Shown here: positions 29,531-42,208 of the stretch, in pieces | Layout of the letters: every line of letters begins with the position of its first letter | How positions within the stretch are numbered: position 1 is the stretch's first letter | From: Gracilariopsis chorda | Lineage: Eukaryota; Rhodophyta; Florideophyceae; Gracilariales; Gracilariaceae | Length of the DNA: 64,000 nucleotides | Direction of reading: 5' to 3' | Assembly: GCA_003194525.1 (NCBI GenBank) | Contig: NBIV01000082.1 | Coordinates: 245,135-309,134, forward strand | Notes under the pieces: generated by a model | The model's input: the letters and a program-made list of their open reading frames with translations, nothing else | Told to the model about the DNA's origin: nothing | The model's database searches: none | Program-made: the position numbers and the translations under genes

Positions 29531-31233
29531 TCAAAGTGCAATGGAAATTTGGGCCCCACTCGGAACTGCACTCCTATTCTCCACAGCCTCATTTACTGAC
29601 TCCAGAACCAACTGAACGCTAGAGTATAGGGCGTACAAAGGTGGCTGCTTTCTTTTACTGCCACTTCTAGCGCCCTTTGCATGCTGTGTTTTGCGCATCT
29701 TTGTATAATGTGGACCAAAATTATGTGCTTTTTTGCGCAAATCTTTCGAGCAACTTTTCTCTTTGCTCTCTTTAGCACGAGCTTGGCGACGTTTCAACAT
29801 CTCTTTTTGGCGTCTCTCCCTGTCCTCCAACTTTTTTATACGCTCCCTTTCCCGCTCTTGTGCGCAAATTTCGGCAGCTGCTTCTGCCTCCTGGCGAACC
29901 CGAATTCTCTCCTTTTCGTTGTTCGCCTTGTCTCACAACTGCTCTTTTTCTGCCTTCCTGTTCTGACATATCGCTTCCTCTCTACGTTTCAGTTCCTCAC
30001 CATGTGTCCCCCACTCCGCTGGGGCACCGACATCGTAACTGACGCGGGCCTGTATGGGCCTTGCCGTCGTTTTGCTTGTGTGGTTTCGCGTTCTACGGTT
30101 TCCCATCTGTATGCTGTTCACCGTCTCCTCCCTCTTCAGCAGAATTCGAATATCTTGCAGCTCTGTTGATACTCCTCTGTTACTTTGTATGATAGCCATA
30201 ATGGAATTGAATGTGTCTTGATCGTCATGTCTCTGATACGCAGCTGGTAAACGGGATGCAACTGAAGACGAATCTATCCGCTTCTCCTCCATCTGGACTC
30301 TCCCACGTTGTTCGTCTTTGTAGGTCCTGTATTTCTCTGCGAAGTTTCTCTGGAAAGGGATGGTACCCGTTACTTTGAAAGACGCCTGCCTCAGCTCTGG
30401 AGTCAATCGCTGCCAACCAAACACGTCGCAAGCCAAGTTGAAGTTAACTTGGATTGTATCCACACACCCCTGTCGATTGAACTCATCTCCAATACTTCAC
30501 ATCAGTTCATGGAATCGTTTGTGAATCAATTTTTCACACGGTTCCAGTATTTAGGACGTGTAACTGCATTAATGACAGCCTCCTTGAGATTGTGAGTGCA
30601 GTACTCAATCTACCCAGGGTGTTTGCGAGATGAGTGCCCATCCAGATACAAAACAAAATCTCCATCATCTATTAAATGCTTACGGGCAGTGATCTGTACT
30701 TGTTGCATGATCTCATGAAGAACAGGGCCTTCAATTGAGCCGTTCTCTGTGATGTTAATGACTCTGCTGCTAGCGTCGCATGCTCTTTGTTTTCTACTCG
30801 TTTGTAGGATATGTCACTTTTTTGCGCGCGATAGGTTCGCACTGCATCGTCACTGGGAGTGCTGTTCTTCTATCCTTTAAGATCGTCTGCCACAATCTGG
30901 ATAGAAAGTGCGTAAAGTCTTGCTTTCCAGTAGCAAATTGTCGTGGGGAAGCGGGCTTCAGACGATCGTTGATGAGTCCTGCTTCTTCAGTGTTAACAAT
31001 TCGAGGGCGTCCAGCTGTGGTAGTGGTGCTAGTCAAATGCGAAAGGAGCTTGGTGTCGTTCGTTTTGATGCACTTGTTAAGACGATGAACAGTGCTTCGT
31101 GAGATTTTGTCGCTCGGGCTGTGGTACGAATAGGATTGCCTTCTTTCAGCAAACGAACTGCAAGAAATCGTGCCACAGACTGATCTTCAAGCCTCTTCAT
31201 TCGGTTTTCGTATTCGGCGGCTTGGCGCCTCAT
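29531..31233 (-). pseudogene. pogo/Tigger-like DDE transposase remnant
   Basis: Read on the minus strand across several broken frames. At 31233-31033 is a helix-turn-helix-like start (RFLAVRLLKEGNPIRTTA). Next, at 31036, is the GRPRIVNTEE motif that in this family precedes the catalytic domain. Around 30660-30610 the strand motif LYLDGHSSRKHPG corresponds to a DDE_1 catalytic aspartate. At 30463 a segment ending ASFKVTGTIPFQRN matches the family's C-terminal F-x-x-[AT]G[IT]-x-P motif. A very basic tail (29830-29531) follows. Several stops and frame changes show it is dead. Terminal inverted repeats were not found. Confidence 0.6.
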
Positions 31234-31491
31234 AGATGGTGTTATTGGGTCTAAAGACGATGGGTTGGGCGCCGTTTGTTTGCGTTGTATTCAAGGGTAG
31301 AGTGTCTGGACAAAAATTACTAAAACTAAGCGACACCAGTACATGCTAAAGTGATCTGTAGTTGTTTATAAGCTACTTATAGTTCGAGCAGGAGCCCAGG
31401 AGCGTTGGACGCAAGGTGTTTTGGTGTACGAGAAGACTGACGGGAAACTGTCCAAAATACCCCCTTTTCCAAAATGAAGCCGTAGAGAAGG
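31234..31491. other. Spacer between the pogo-like remnant and element G
   Basis: No gene or repeat recognised. Confidence 0.35.
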
Positions 31492-31703
31492 GTAATATAG
31501 TATTACGTGACACCCATTCATTGTTATTACGTAACGATCGTTTGTTACGAATTCATATATTTGAATCCGATTCAAACATAAAGCAACAAGAAACACCTCT
31601 ATACAAGCTACGCTATTTTTTGTGACCACGATAGAAGCGCAAAGCTTCATCTTGGCAGTGTTTAAACGTGAACGTCAATTGCTATCCTCTCTCCTCTCCT
31701 ACA
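31492..31703 (+). repeat. 5' LTR of element G (212 bp)
   Basis: Runs from GTAATATAG to CTCCTACA and matches 37304-37516 with scattered differences. A degraded primer site may follow (TTTGATAGCAATCCCACGA). Confidence 0.8.
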
Positions 31704-31843
31704 TTTGATAGCAATCCCACGATTTCAGGAACGCTTTCACAAATAAAAACATGAGTTCTGGTACGCTCAGCCGCAAAAACGTCGACAACGACAACGGAGT
31801 TGAACCCATCGACGCTGCATAGTTTCGATAACAGTGTGCTTCA

Positions 31844-32720
31844 TTGCAGTCAACATTGCAGCAGCAAGCCAACGTTATTGAAGCTCTACAGACAAGACTA
31901 AACGAAAGTCAAAATAGTGCAGGTAATCGAGTCAACGTTGGTGCAAGTGCATTCAAATCTACTCCAATCCCTTCATTGAAGGGATGTGTGGCAGATCGAA
32001 ATTCAGAGCGAGTTAGAAGCTTTTTCTACTCCATAGAGAAATATGGAATACTATGATACTAGTCCGAAGAGCAGATGGTTGCTTTAGCCGAGTGTGATTT
32101 GCGAGACCGTGCAGCTTCATGGATACTTCGTCTACAACGCGAAAATCAGAAGCCCAAAACGATTCAAGAATTGAGGCCAGAAATGATTCGCGAATTCTTT
32201 CCGAAAAACGAAAAGGCCACTGATCGTGTTAGGTTAATGGATATCAAGCCTAATAATGCAAATGAGCTGAAAGATCACTTAGCAGCCTTTGAAGACTTGG
32301 TGTTGTTATGTAATACTCCGACAAACGAGGCTTACGTTTATTTATTCGAAAGTCTACCAAAAGCCTACAAAGAAAAGTTCGCCGAACGTTTTCCAGATTC
32401 ACCCCTGGACCGTACAGGTCACCCGAGTATTCACGTAGCGTACGAATACGCCAGAACGCTGGAGCTCTCTATGAATTTAAGCGGCGAGTTTCAGAAAAAC
32501 GCTAACCCCGACAGGAAAGGGTACGATAGTAAGAAGAAGAGAGGAAACACGAGCACCGACTAAAAGGACCAGAAGCCGAACCGTAAGGACGATAATTTCG
32601 TCAGTTGGGGTCCGGCTAAGAAAGGAGAGAATAACCATTACAGAAAGCATGATCGATGTTTCAAATATGGTCAAAAGGGCTGGAGTGACCCTGATCATCC
32701 TTGTCGCAATGAGGAGAAAG
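31844..32720 (+). pseudogene. gag remnant of element G
   Basis: A coiled-coil-like start (31844) breaks at a stop near 32054. The capsid domain continues at 32075-32563 with the retrotransposon-gag pattern WILRLQRENQ, RPEMIREFF, and RVRLMDIK, and ends in a Lys-rich tail. Beyond the next stop a degraded zinc knuckle is visible at about 32659 (CFKYG ... HPC), in which one of the cysteines is tyrosine. Confidence 0.7.
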
Positions 32721-32834
32721 TTCAATCGAACTCGTATTCAAAAACGAGTATCACCGCACAGCAGTGCGTTCTCCAGAGGCAGATGTGAAATGCTTCGTCT
32801 CTCTTTCGTAAACGTAGCAGAAGAAGAGAAATGA

Positions 32835-35800
32835 ATGTACGACGCGGCCCTCAGCGGACATCCTGGTGGAGTGGCGGTTGATTCTTTCGCCTCCCACAAC
32901 TTCATGGCATTAAATACTGCAAAAGGTTTTGGTCTACAAGTTGAGAAAACGACAGGTATGGAAGTTGAATTGGGCGACAAGTCAGTAAAACAAGTCAATG
33001 GAAAATTTACAGCAGTGTTGAATTTCAAGGGATGCCTGTTTACTGAGAGCGTCTTTCTCATCGATATGAATGATGATATGGATGATAAGGAAGCCCTACT
33101 AGTTTTCATATTGGGAGGACCATGGTTAAGGAAGCAGAATCCGAGTATCGATCGGGGTACTAACCAATTGTCACTGAACAGACCAGATGGATCAATAGTG
33201 AAGATTCTTCCAAGAAAGAACAAGAACTGCCCCCAAACGCAAACTTTGAAACTAATATCGTTCAAGAAAATGGAACGACTATTAAAGAGAGGTAGTTGTG
33301 AGTTGTACATGCCTCAAATTACAGAACTTATGCCATCGCACATGGAGACAGTGAGTAGTACGAAACACTTCAAGGATATACTCGCAGAAGATGAAGACAT
33401 TTTTGGAGAGACATTGCCAGAAGAACTACCGCCGAGACGTGAAATAAATTCGAGATTAACCTCAAACCAATTGAACCCCCCGTCCCACTAAGATCAGTTA
33501 TCCGATTGTCGCCAGCCGAGTTAAAAGAGCTGAAGCTGCAATTACAGAAGTACCTTGACAAAGGATTACTGCGTTCTCTTCATCATCTTTTGGGGATCCA
33601 ATAGTTTTCATTCATAAGAAAAACGGCGATCTACGTATGGTATGCGAGTATAGGGCTATAAATAAGATGGCAATTCTCGATGCCCGTCCGATACCACTTA
33701 TTGACGAAACAATCGACCAAGTAGCTTCTGCAAGCGTCTTTTAACAGCTGTACCTCATATAGGGGTATCAACAAATGAGATTGAAGGCCCAAGACTGTCA
33801 CAAGACGGCAATAAGGACCAGATTCTGTTCTTTCGAGTGAAGAGTCTTATGTTTCGGATTAACAAACGCTCCCGCGGCGTTCTCACGCCTTCTCGTCAAT
33901 CTGTTTCAGGACCTTCTTTGCGATTAAATGGTACTGTATCTTGACGACATTTTGATCTATCGTAAGAATGCAGAAGAGCAGAGGAAAGACTTACAACGAA
34001 TATTCAGTATCTTGCACAAACACAAGCTATACCTACGGCCCAACAAGTGTAGTTTTAGACTTTAAGAAGTAAAATATTCGGGCTACATGGTGAATTTGCA
34101 AGGAATAGGAACGCAAGGTCGTTTGGCAAAAGCCGTCGACGATTGGGCCATATCACAGAACGTGAAGGAGGTGCAAAGATTCTTAGGCCTGGCAAGTTTT
34201 TAACGGCGATTTATGAAGAACTACGCAGCTATTGTACTACCACTGACTAACCTGGTTCGACGAAAGGAGTTCACGTGGGGTGAAAAGGAAGAAAATGCGT
34301 TAGACGAAGTGAAGCACAAGCTTACGAATGTACCACTTTTAAGTCATCTGTCTTCAATGGAGCCCTTCGTTCTCACGACAGATGCGCCTACGTTTGCGGT
34401 AGGAGCACCTCCTGAGCAAAATGTTCAAGCAGTCGCATATCTATCCCACAAACTGACGGATACTGAAACAAGATGGGATACCGGGAACCAAGAACTGTTA
34501 GCAGTGATGATTGCCTGGATAACGTGGGTAGTTTATCTGTGAGACAGACCGTTTATTATGAAGACAGATCATAAGCCACCTAAATACCTGCAGTCAAAGA
34601 ACAAACTGACTGGAAAGCCAACGCGATGGATAGACGGGCTGCAGAGCTACAAGTTCATCGTCAGACATCTGCTGGGCTCAAATAGCAGTGCAGCTGATGC
34701 ACTAGATACGAACGTCCGGAGTTCCATAATCCCAAATTCATTACGTGTGAAGGACAACACTCTAGTACAGAGCATACAGGAATACTACGCTAAGGATAAG
34801 TGTTCAAGAGATCTGATCGCGTGCTTTTCAAACGGCAAAGCACAGCACTCTAAGAAAGTCCGTATGTATGCACGCAACTACTCAATGGAGGATAAGAGTC
34901 TATACTGGAAAGGAGCTGATACAAGAGGGCTTTACGTACCACAAGTGGAAGGTCTACGTGACGAAATCCTTGCCAAAGTACACACGTGCCCCCGTTTCGG
35001 AGTGCAGAAAACCTTTTACAAGTACGCGAAGTAGTTCTACTGAAAAGGGAAGTACAATGATGTCGTAAAGTATGTTGGATCATGTCCTAACTGGCAGCAC
35101 AATAAAGAAGAACGGGCAAAAGAAAAAGAACTACTCTAACCACACAGAATCCCAAAGAACTGTTGGGAGGTGTTCACGATCGATTCTCTTACAGAATCCC
35201 CAGCCTCTGACAAAGGAAATGAGTCAGTGTTTTTCATCGTCGAAAAGCTTTCAAAACGAGGCATATTTATCCCAACAAAAAAATATTACTTCTACTGATG
35301 TCCTTTAGTTGTCGGTTGACTATGCATTCTTCAAACACGGAATGCCAGAAGGCATAATACTGGATAGAGATCCGCTGTTTAGGTCGAAGTACTTTAAAGG
35401 ATTTACGCACATGCTGAACACTAAGAAGAATACGGCAAGCAAAGTACATCCACAGACCGATAGTCAGAGTGAGAATAATTTTCGGACATTGAGCCAGATG
35501 CTACGTCAAATCATTCAGAAGAAGCCAAAGGAATTGGATTTGTTCCTTAGTGAACTGGAGTTTGAGTACAACGCCACAATGCACAAGAGCACGAAGCTAA
35601 CTCCATTCGAAGTCGATCTAGGATACGTTCCTCAGTCTCAGTTGGCGAAACAAACGGGTACTTTTTCAAATTTTCAAGCAGCAGTGAACCTTATAGAACG
35701 ACGAGAGATGTGTGGGCGCCATCACGGGACGGTGACGCAGAGGGCCAAAAATTTGTAATAATAAAAGCCAAAAGGGTGCTCTTCTTAGCTAAAAGCCCCA

Positions 35801-37290
35801 AAACAAGTTGAGAACAGTGGGATCAAAAGAACTAAACCCACTCGATGAAATAAAACAACACTAGGGAGAGCAAGAGGCTCAATCCCCAAATAAAACTTCT
35901 TAACTTCTTGTTGAAACGGCACGCCACCCAAGAATTATGTCAAGGATCACTAAGGGTCAGACCCTCGGCTTCCGTTCAGACACTGCGGATGTGAAGTGGA
36001 TTCTGCAGCCTACCTACCTCTGCACTAACCAGAAGCAGGCGCATACAATCCTTACAGGGCTTCCCGAGGAGAGCTACTAACAGCGGGATATGCTTTCACT
36101 CTATACCCAAGCTGGCCCTTTGCAGAAAAGGTTGCACGGCACGTCGCCTGCGTATAGCTTCCCGTCAAGTACTTCCATCCGGAAATCACCAGGTATTTCG
36201 ACCGACACCGTTATCTGAGCAAAGCTCCGGTGGGGCTCACATACGACAGAAACACCTTTGTTACACACTACCCGTCTCCTGTCCACGCCTAAGGCGCTTC
36301 AACCGGTCTTAGCGACGGTACTTCCCCACCCTATTGGACAACTAGCGGCACACGCCTCACTAGAATCCTTTTATGCAGCGGCGAACGCCTCACTGGTTGT
36401 TGATGATAGTTGAAGCGGCTGAAGGTTGATAGGGGGTGGGGCTTAGATGTTGGTCGATTCTTGAGGTAAGTTCAGACCGAAGTCCGAAGCTCAGAACCTC
36501 TTTTTATAGTGTTTAGAGGCACTACAAACGAGCCAAATACGCATTTCTACTTGCTAGTTACTCATGTGTGCGTCTAGGTTACTCCATTGGCTTCTAGAGA
36601 CCTCCGGAGCTGCACACTAACCAATAATAAAGCGACAATTTGCGCCAGCATCACTAAAATACTGTAGTCTTTTCTGGGCCAACAAAGCGTGCAATGTGCT
36701 AGATACTACTGGAACATTCTACACGTGTGTTCCAGCAATGTCTGGCACATTCCGCAACACTCGCGACGGACAAGATTTTTAAATTACTAGCGCGAGATAT
36801 CCTTTCTGATGCACAAGCACAGCAGCCAATGATAAGAGAAAACACGAATGCTTCAAAGTTGGGGACTTGGTGATATTGAATGTTGCTGGTACGGGACTAT
36901 CATCTCGCACGGATCTGCAAAAGAAATGGAGACTGAAGTTTGTCAGCCCTTTATCAGTTCCTGAAGTCACGGGTCCAGTGACTTACAGAGTAGAGCTTCC
37001 TCCTAAGATGATACGGTCAAACAATGTTTTTCAAGTTACGAATCTGAAGACATACTTCAGTGCAGAAAATGACAACACTACTTTGTCCGTAGTAATTGAT
37101 GCCGAAGGCAATTTGGAACAATAAGTCAAAGAAATTCTCGATAAGTAGAAGTCAGTTCGAAAGGTGTACTACTTGGTGCAATTCGAAAGTAATACCAAAA
37201 AAGACGGAATTTGGATAGCCAAAAGCGAGTTCATGAACTGCAAAGATCTCATCCGTGGATATGAGGAATCAACGAGGATGTCTGCTTTGA
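32835..37290 (+). pseudogene. pol remnant of element G (protease to chromodomain)
   Basis: Domains in order. Protease (32835-33491) has the active site as VDSFASHNF. RT (33492-34212) has multiple stops but the catalytic box VLYLDDILIY is still readable at 33931-33960. RNase H is in two pieces (34213-34542 and 34558-35034, starting LTTDAPTFAVGA). Integrase (35072-35710) includes the HPQTDSQSENN motif. After the solo LTR the integrase C-terminal part resumes (36773-37124). A chromodomain-like end (YYLVQFESN ... IWIAKSEF) is at about 37165-37250. Confidence 0.8.
35711..36772 (-). repeat. Solo LTR of the F family inside element G
   Basis: Reverse complement of the F LTR at its full length of 1062 bp, with more mismatches than the two F LTRs show to each other. 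The flanks are AGATG (35706-35710) and AGATT (36773-36777), a target duplication with one change. It was left by recombination between the two LTRs of a former full insertion. Confidence 0.88.
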
Positions 37291-37303
37291 AATAGAATGT
37301 GAA

Positions 37304-37516
37304 TGTAATATAGTGTTACGCGACACCCATTCATTGTTATTAAGTAGCGACCGTTTGTTACGAATTCATATGTTTGAATCCGATTCAAACATAGAGCAAC
37401 AATAAACACCTCTATATAAGCTACGCTAGTTTGTGTGACAACGATAGAAGCGCAACGCTTCATCGTGGCAGTATGTAAACGTTAACGTCAATTGCTATCC
37501 TCTCTCCTCTCTTACA
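37304..37516 (+). repeat. 3' LTR of element G (213 bp)
   Basis: Begins TGTAATATAGTG and ends CTCTTACA, with TG...CA termini. Contains CTCTATATAAGC, a plausible LTR TATA box. Confidence 0.8.
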
Positions 37517-40153
37517 ATACCGGTCTATTCGTGGTTGGCAAACATGGTGATACTGGAAGTGCATCGAACAACTAAGATTAGGGCGGAAGGTTTCCGTGCA
37601 CTTTGAGATTGGTTTTTCATATATCAGCACGTATTGGTACAGGTAGAGTGCCATGCACGAATGGAAACGTAGTCAGTAATCTGTTTCGGTAATCCACGAA
37701 GGTTGTGAAGCAGGCAAGCTCAACGCTCCTACTTCAGAAGAAACGGTGGGATTAGAAATTGCAAAGAAGTAGTAGAAAGAGGTTGTAAGTACAGTCAATG
37801 TTGTAAAAAGGGAGAAAGTGGGGTTGGAGAGCACTCGCAGCAAAGCTTTGCGCTCAAAACATATCAAAAGTCTATAATTATTCAAATAAAGATATAATTA
37901 CCTGTTTAAATTGCTATGTTTTGGTTTAGCAGAGCCTCTAAAAGTGGCCCTTAGCCAACTGAGAAAAGAGAGACGAACGAACGGGCAGTAAAAAGTATTG
38001 ATGAAGAAAAAAAGGCAAAGGTGGCCTTCCTACTGAGACTGGAAGCGACGCTCATCGTCCTAGCCTGTACGGCCCTTCTTCGTGCGCTTCATGACGTACT
38101 GTAGCGCGTGACGGGTGTCCCATACGGCACCTCGTACCTTTCTAAACACCCTTTGTGGTATTCTGGAGGTTCACGAGAGGATGAGGGCGGGCTAGGATGG
38201 ATAGAAGGCAGGGAAGAGGATGATGACGAACAGACCAACACTTCATCAATGGCTTCATTCGTTAGATTGGGGTCTTCTTCCGAGAACTCGACAACTTCCC
38301 TGTAGCTGAACGTCTGCAACACAAGGCGGAAAGATTTGGATAATGAAGACATGAGATGAAGACGCAAGAAAAGAAGAAAGGCGCAAGAAATACTGAGAGG
38401 GGGTATAGAAATACCAACCTAAAAGCGAAAAAAAGTGAGTGAGGCATGCCTCTGATAGCTCTTCAACTCGGCACGTGTCACATGTCTTGTTACATTAGGT
38501 GAAAGGATACCCGTGTCATTCCTGTGACGTTCGTTTTCAGCTTGTGACCCAGTGCACGGGGACCGTCTACTAAAAAGAATAATGATGATGGTACAAGCGT
38601 TTTGCCTGTTTAATGGGCGAGTTTGATTCCTAACTAAAGCCCTCTGCCAAGCTTGCAGAGGATGGAACTATGAATTAGTAGAGCATACTCAGTAGTTGTT
38701 GTGTCTATAAAAAGTTCCAGAAGATGGCTTGTGTTCCAACGACGGCCTCGACACCACACAGCTCGGCCCCATTCTCAAGCTTAGTTCAATTTTTACGGCC
38801 TTGTCCGTAGAAGTTAGTAGCGTTTTCCTAATTAGAGTCCCAGCATGGCTACCTCAGCCAGCCCGTGGTCCCGGCAACCACATGTATATCAAACACTGTT
38901 TACGTGGTTCCCTGGCTGTGCTTCAGTAATTTATCTTGCCTCGATTTTGGTTTGCTCCCAAAGTTCCGCTTAGGTGTTGTGTCTTTTCGCATGGGCTATC
39001 ATACTTTTGTGTTAGTAGCAGCGGTTTCTCTGCTTTTTATTTTTTTGGCCTCAAAAGTGGCCTGGACTATCTTTTTCTTTGGTTGGCTCTCTCCTGTGTT
39101 CATTAAAAGAGGTTGTTGACATTGCCTAAGGTTTCTTGGTTGGGCTGGCAAGACAGAGCAAGGGTGAACGACTGGTCCTTGGTTGGTGTATTTGTGTTGT
39201 GTCTGTTTATTTTGGTGGTTTGAAAGCCTGCTTTGGTGGTTTCGGTGGTTAGTGCACATGTATTGGCTATGGAGCAAGGCCCACTTTTGTTTTTTTTCGG
39301 CATGCCACCACCACGCCGTTCAATGCCACTGGAATGACGTCCTCACCAGTCTCGTTTTGAGACACTTTCCGAAACTGTTCCAACCGTTCCCAGTGAAAAT
39401 GTGGAGACGGAAGAAAGGTGCTTTACCTTTCTGAACCCGAAATATGATATACATTATATTCAAGATAGACTATCGGTTTGATTGTGTGACAATAAAAATA
39501 AGTGAATCTAAGGCTCCCAAGTGTTTATGTTGCTTACGTTGATTATAATCAAATTAAGAAATACCCTATTTATTGGCTTCTTTTTGAATTTGTGATGGCT
39601 CTAAGCCAATCAAAGGCGGTGGTATGTAAACATTTTCTCAATGTACCATCTGCTTTTCAATTTTGCACCGCCAAAGCACATAGTATACCATCATACCTTT
39701 TATGCGCTACTAGCTTCTCAGAAACGAGTTCATCCGCCGCATTTGATGGCCCAAGCTCTCAAAGATCTGCAAAGCTCCTCTGGATGGATACTTCTGAAAC
39801 AGGCTATTCTCTTCCTGTGCAAAGAGATATTACAACCAAACGAAATGAGTCTGAGTGTAATTTCTATTTTCGGATTAACCGATCTATGACCAAGATGACG
39901 AAAAAGAGTTCAAAATAATTGCATGGGGATCTGTCTAACAATAACCATATATAAAACAGCTCCTTATTGTGCCAAAAGGCGAAACTGCAGTAATCTTTAG
40001 CTTTCAAAGTTCGAGGGAAGAAATCTTGCACATGCCCACAAACGAAAACTTGGTTTGAATAGCATGTCATTGAACGGTTTATCCTTCAAAGTTGTTCACG
40101 ATTGGACTAAAAAATAAGTATTCAAACGCTGGCAATGAAGGGATCCGTTACGT
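37517..40153. other. Intergenic, no supported gene
   Basis: A 92-codon minus frame (38089-38367) has a Ser/Pro-rich centre and begins near a CTTGTGTTGCAG sequence that would suit a splice acceptor. It could be a last exon but nothing confirms it. A plus frame at 39641-39889 may belong to the N-terminal part of the PiggyBac-like remnant that follows. A/T-rich low-complexity stretches lie at 38980-39300. Confidence 0.35.
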
Positions 40154-41479
40154 ATGGATGAAATGCTTGGTCATCTTGGAATTGAACTGGCCACATCGAT
40201 GCACATCCTCAATCGTCTCAAGGATCACTGGTGTAAGTCTGACATTTTCGCAATACCATTTTTCCATAAGACCATGGCTTTCAATACATTTTTGAATATA
40301 AGAGCTGTTTTTCATGTGTATGCACTTCGTGATCCTGACGTTGCTGTTGCAGACCCGTTATGGCATAATCTCAAGCTAATTGAACAATTTTACGGAAACG
40401 CAGCCACAATAGTGATACCAGTTGGTGTCAGCTGACTTGACGAAAACACCGTGAGATGTAAAGGTCGCACTGCTCCTCTGACATACATGAAATCCAAACC
40501 AATGAATTTGTTACACGATGTTGCGCAGTCGCCAGGTAGTCACATGGTTATTCAAAGAGCTTGGAAGATACTGGGCCGGTGAATATATCGGGAAATAACA
40601 TCAGTACAACGGTACACTCATCTTTTTCGAAACCTTTGCGGTCTCATCGAGCAAAAATTGGATGGCACTATCGACTTAAAGTCTAAGGCTCCTCTTTTAT
40701 GATACGCTCCAATGGCGCATCAAATACAGCTTTACCAAATTACTGAAAATGAGCGATTGGTGTTTGGGGATAACGTATACGCGAGGTCCTTTCTGGCTCG
40801 TCAGTTGAATATTCATAGCGATGGAGAATGCAAGGTTCTTGGAGCGGTTCTCTTTGCAGGTAAAGATGGAATTAATAGACCTGCATTAAAAGAGACAATC
40901 CAGAGCCACAAACACGCTCATCGACGACAATGGCGTCTTGTGGAGGTTTTGAAGAGATGCAGTGACCGAGATATTCCAGTCAAGGTCACCAAACATTTTG
41001 GGTTTGTGGTCTTCAAGGACCGCTTTATTGTCTCTTTCTGTACTTATGATCTTGCAGGCACACCTTCCTTTCAAATCCACGATGCTGACGAGCATGCTTC
41101 AATTTGTGTTCGTGGTTAAGCCCCACTTCAACGATGCGTTCGGAACGAGTGAGTGCCAGGGACGACGCTAAAAGGTCCGGCTATCATAGTAGCGTTTAAT
41201 TTGTTCATGAACGCTTTTAATCGCCTTGATCAATTTCGGTCAACGTTTGCAACTATGCGAGAGCGAGTGTCTTTGAGTCTGCTGACTTTGGTTTTGGACG
41301 CCATCAATATAAATCCTCATGGGTTCTTGAACGCAATTCCGAGCCCAGCCGACAAAATCATTGATTTGTATACAATTAGGCAACGCATAATTTGGCAGTG
41401 GGTTACAGATTACATTGAGTGTAAGCAAGCGCGAAAAACGTCTGCTACTTCTTTTCGAATGCAAAACGAGAACGAGTGA
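40154..41479 (+). pseudogene. PiggyBac-like transposase remnant
   Basis: Three collinear frames. The first (40154-40435) has the family's GIELATSM ... HWCKSD ... FHKTMAFNTFLNI pattern and the DP/DPLWHNLKLI segment. After a stop the next codons read LDENTVRCKGRTAPLTYMKS, matching the conserved DE-x-M-x-x-F-K-G-R ... Y-M-x-x-K-P block with its catalytic Asp. The second (40712-41119) has FGDNVYARSFLARQL, the second catalytic region (DN-x-[FY]). The third (41153-41479) has AIIVAFNLFMNAFNRLDQF, the [YF]N-x-x-M-x-x-[VF]-[DN]-x-x-D-Q motif. Stops and frame changes separate the parts. I did not find terminal repeats or TTAA ends. Confidence 0.7.
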
Positions 41480-41746
41480 GAGGTAATGAACAACTTCGGT
41501 TGCAACTCAACTCATTTCTTACTGGAAACACAACGAAGACGGTCCGTTTGATGCTTATTGCGCAACTTCCTTCCAAAAGAGGATAGATACAATTGGAAAA
41601 GCTATTCTGGTACCGTTTTTTTAGCCTGGCTTTCACGTCAACTGTTTTACATTCTTTCACCACAGCCAACTTTTTGAGCAAAATTTTCCTGCCATTTTAA
41701 ACTCCATTCTATCTGCAGAAAGTTTACTACGTTCCAAAAAGAATCG

Positions 41747-42208
41747 CTAAAGGTCCAAAAAAGTGACCACAACCCTTAGTACCGTCAAAAATGTACAAGA
41801 AATAAACTTGCACATTCTTGAAACACATATAGTTCCTGCTTCATCAGGCTGTATTATCTTCTTCATTCTCTCAAATTCACATCTTGGAATTTCCACCCTC
41901 GTTTCTTTGCCAAGAACTACATGACGTTCGTACGTAAACAATTCATATGCTTTCTTTCTCGCTTCATTACTACCAGCAAAACACCCATTCACATTTGGAT
42001 ATTCCTTCACAACCTTCTCAGCCACAATGATAGCCAGTTGCATCCGGAAGCATGGGGTCCCTTCACACTTCTTACAGGTGACATTCTCTTTGTGCATTTT
42101 GATCATAGGAATTGCTTCTATGACAGTCTGCGCAGCATTGTCGGGTAGGGTCAAATTATGTACTTGTGATACAGTCAATGTTTCAATTTGATATCGTGTT
42201 ACTGGCAC
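41747..42208 (-). CDS. Small cysteine-containing protein next to the PiggyBac-like remnant
   Basis: 153-codon frame on the minus strand. It contains a CKKCEGTPC cluster, then a helical segment with RKKAYELFTYERHVVLGKETRVEIPRC, and another CVSRMC. The order of Cys cluster, aromatic helix, LGK-x-x-R-x-x-[IL]P-x-C resembles small proteins that share the intracellular zinc-binding 'ballast' region of P2X7 receptors, which are widespread in protists and often near transposons. The match is from memory and weak. It could also be the second ORF of the transposon. No clear promoter. Confidence 0.35.
   Translation of the reverse strand: MPVTRYQIETLTVSQVHNLTLPDNAAQTVIEAIPMIKMHKENVTCKKCEGTPCFRMQLAIIVAEKVVKEYPNVNGCFAGSNEARKKAYELFTYERHVVLGKETRVEIPRCEFERMKKIIQPDEAGTICVSRMCKFISCTFLTVLRVVVTFLDL

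Larger units (their letters stand above)
31492..37516 (+). mobile_element. Element G: decayed chromodomain-type Ty3/gypsy element, split by a solo LTR
   Basis: Two short LTRs (31492-31703 and 37304-37516) enclose gag, protease, RT, RNase H, integrase and chromodomain remnants with many stops and frameshifts. A 1062-bp F-family solo LTR (35711-36772) sits in the integrase. Removing it leaves an element of about 4.96 kb. The flanking bases (AGAAG left, ATACC right) do not match, so its target duplication is lost or the left edge is off by a few bases. It is the most decayed of the copies. Confidence 0.85.

Noticed and set aside
38089-38367. Ser/Pro-rich minus frame with a possible splice acceptor upstream
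   Set aside because: Low complexity and a single acceptor-like sequence are not enough to call an exon.
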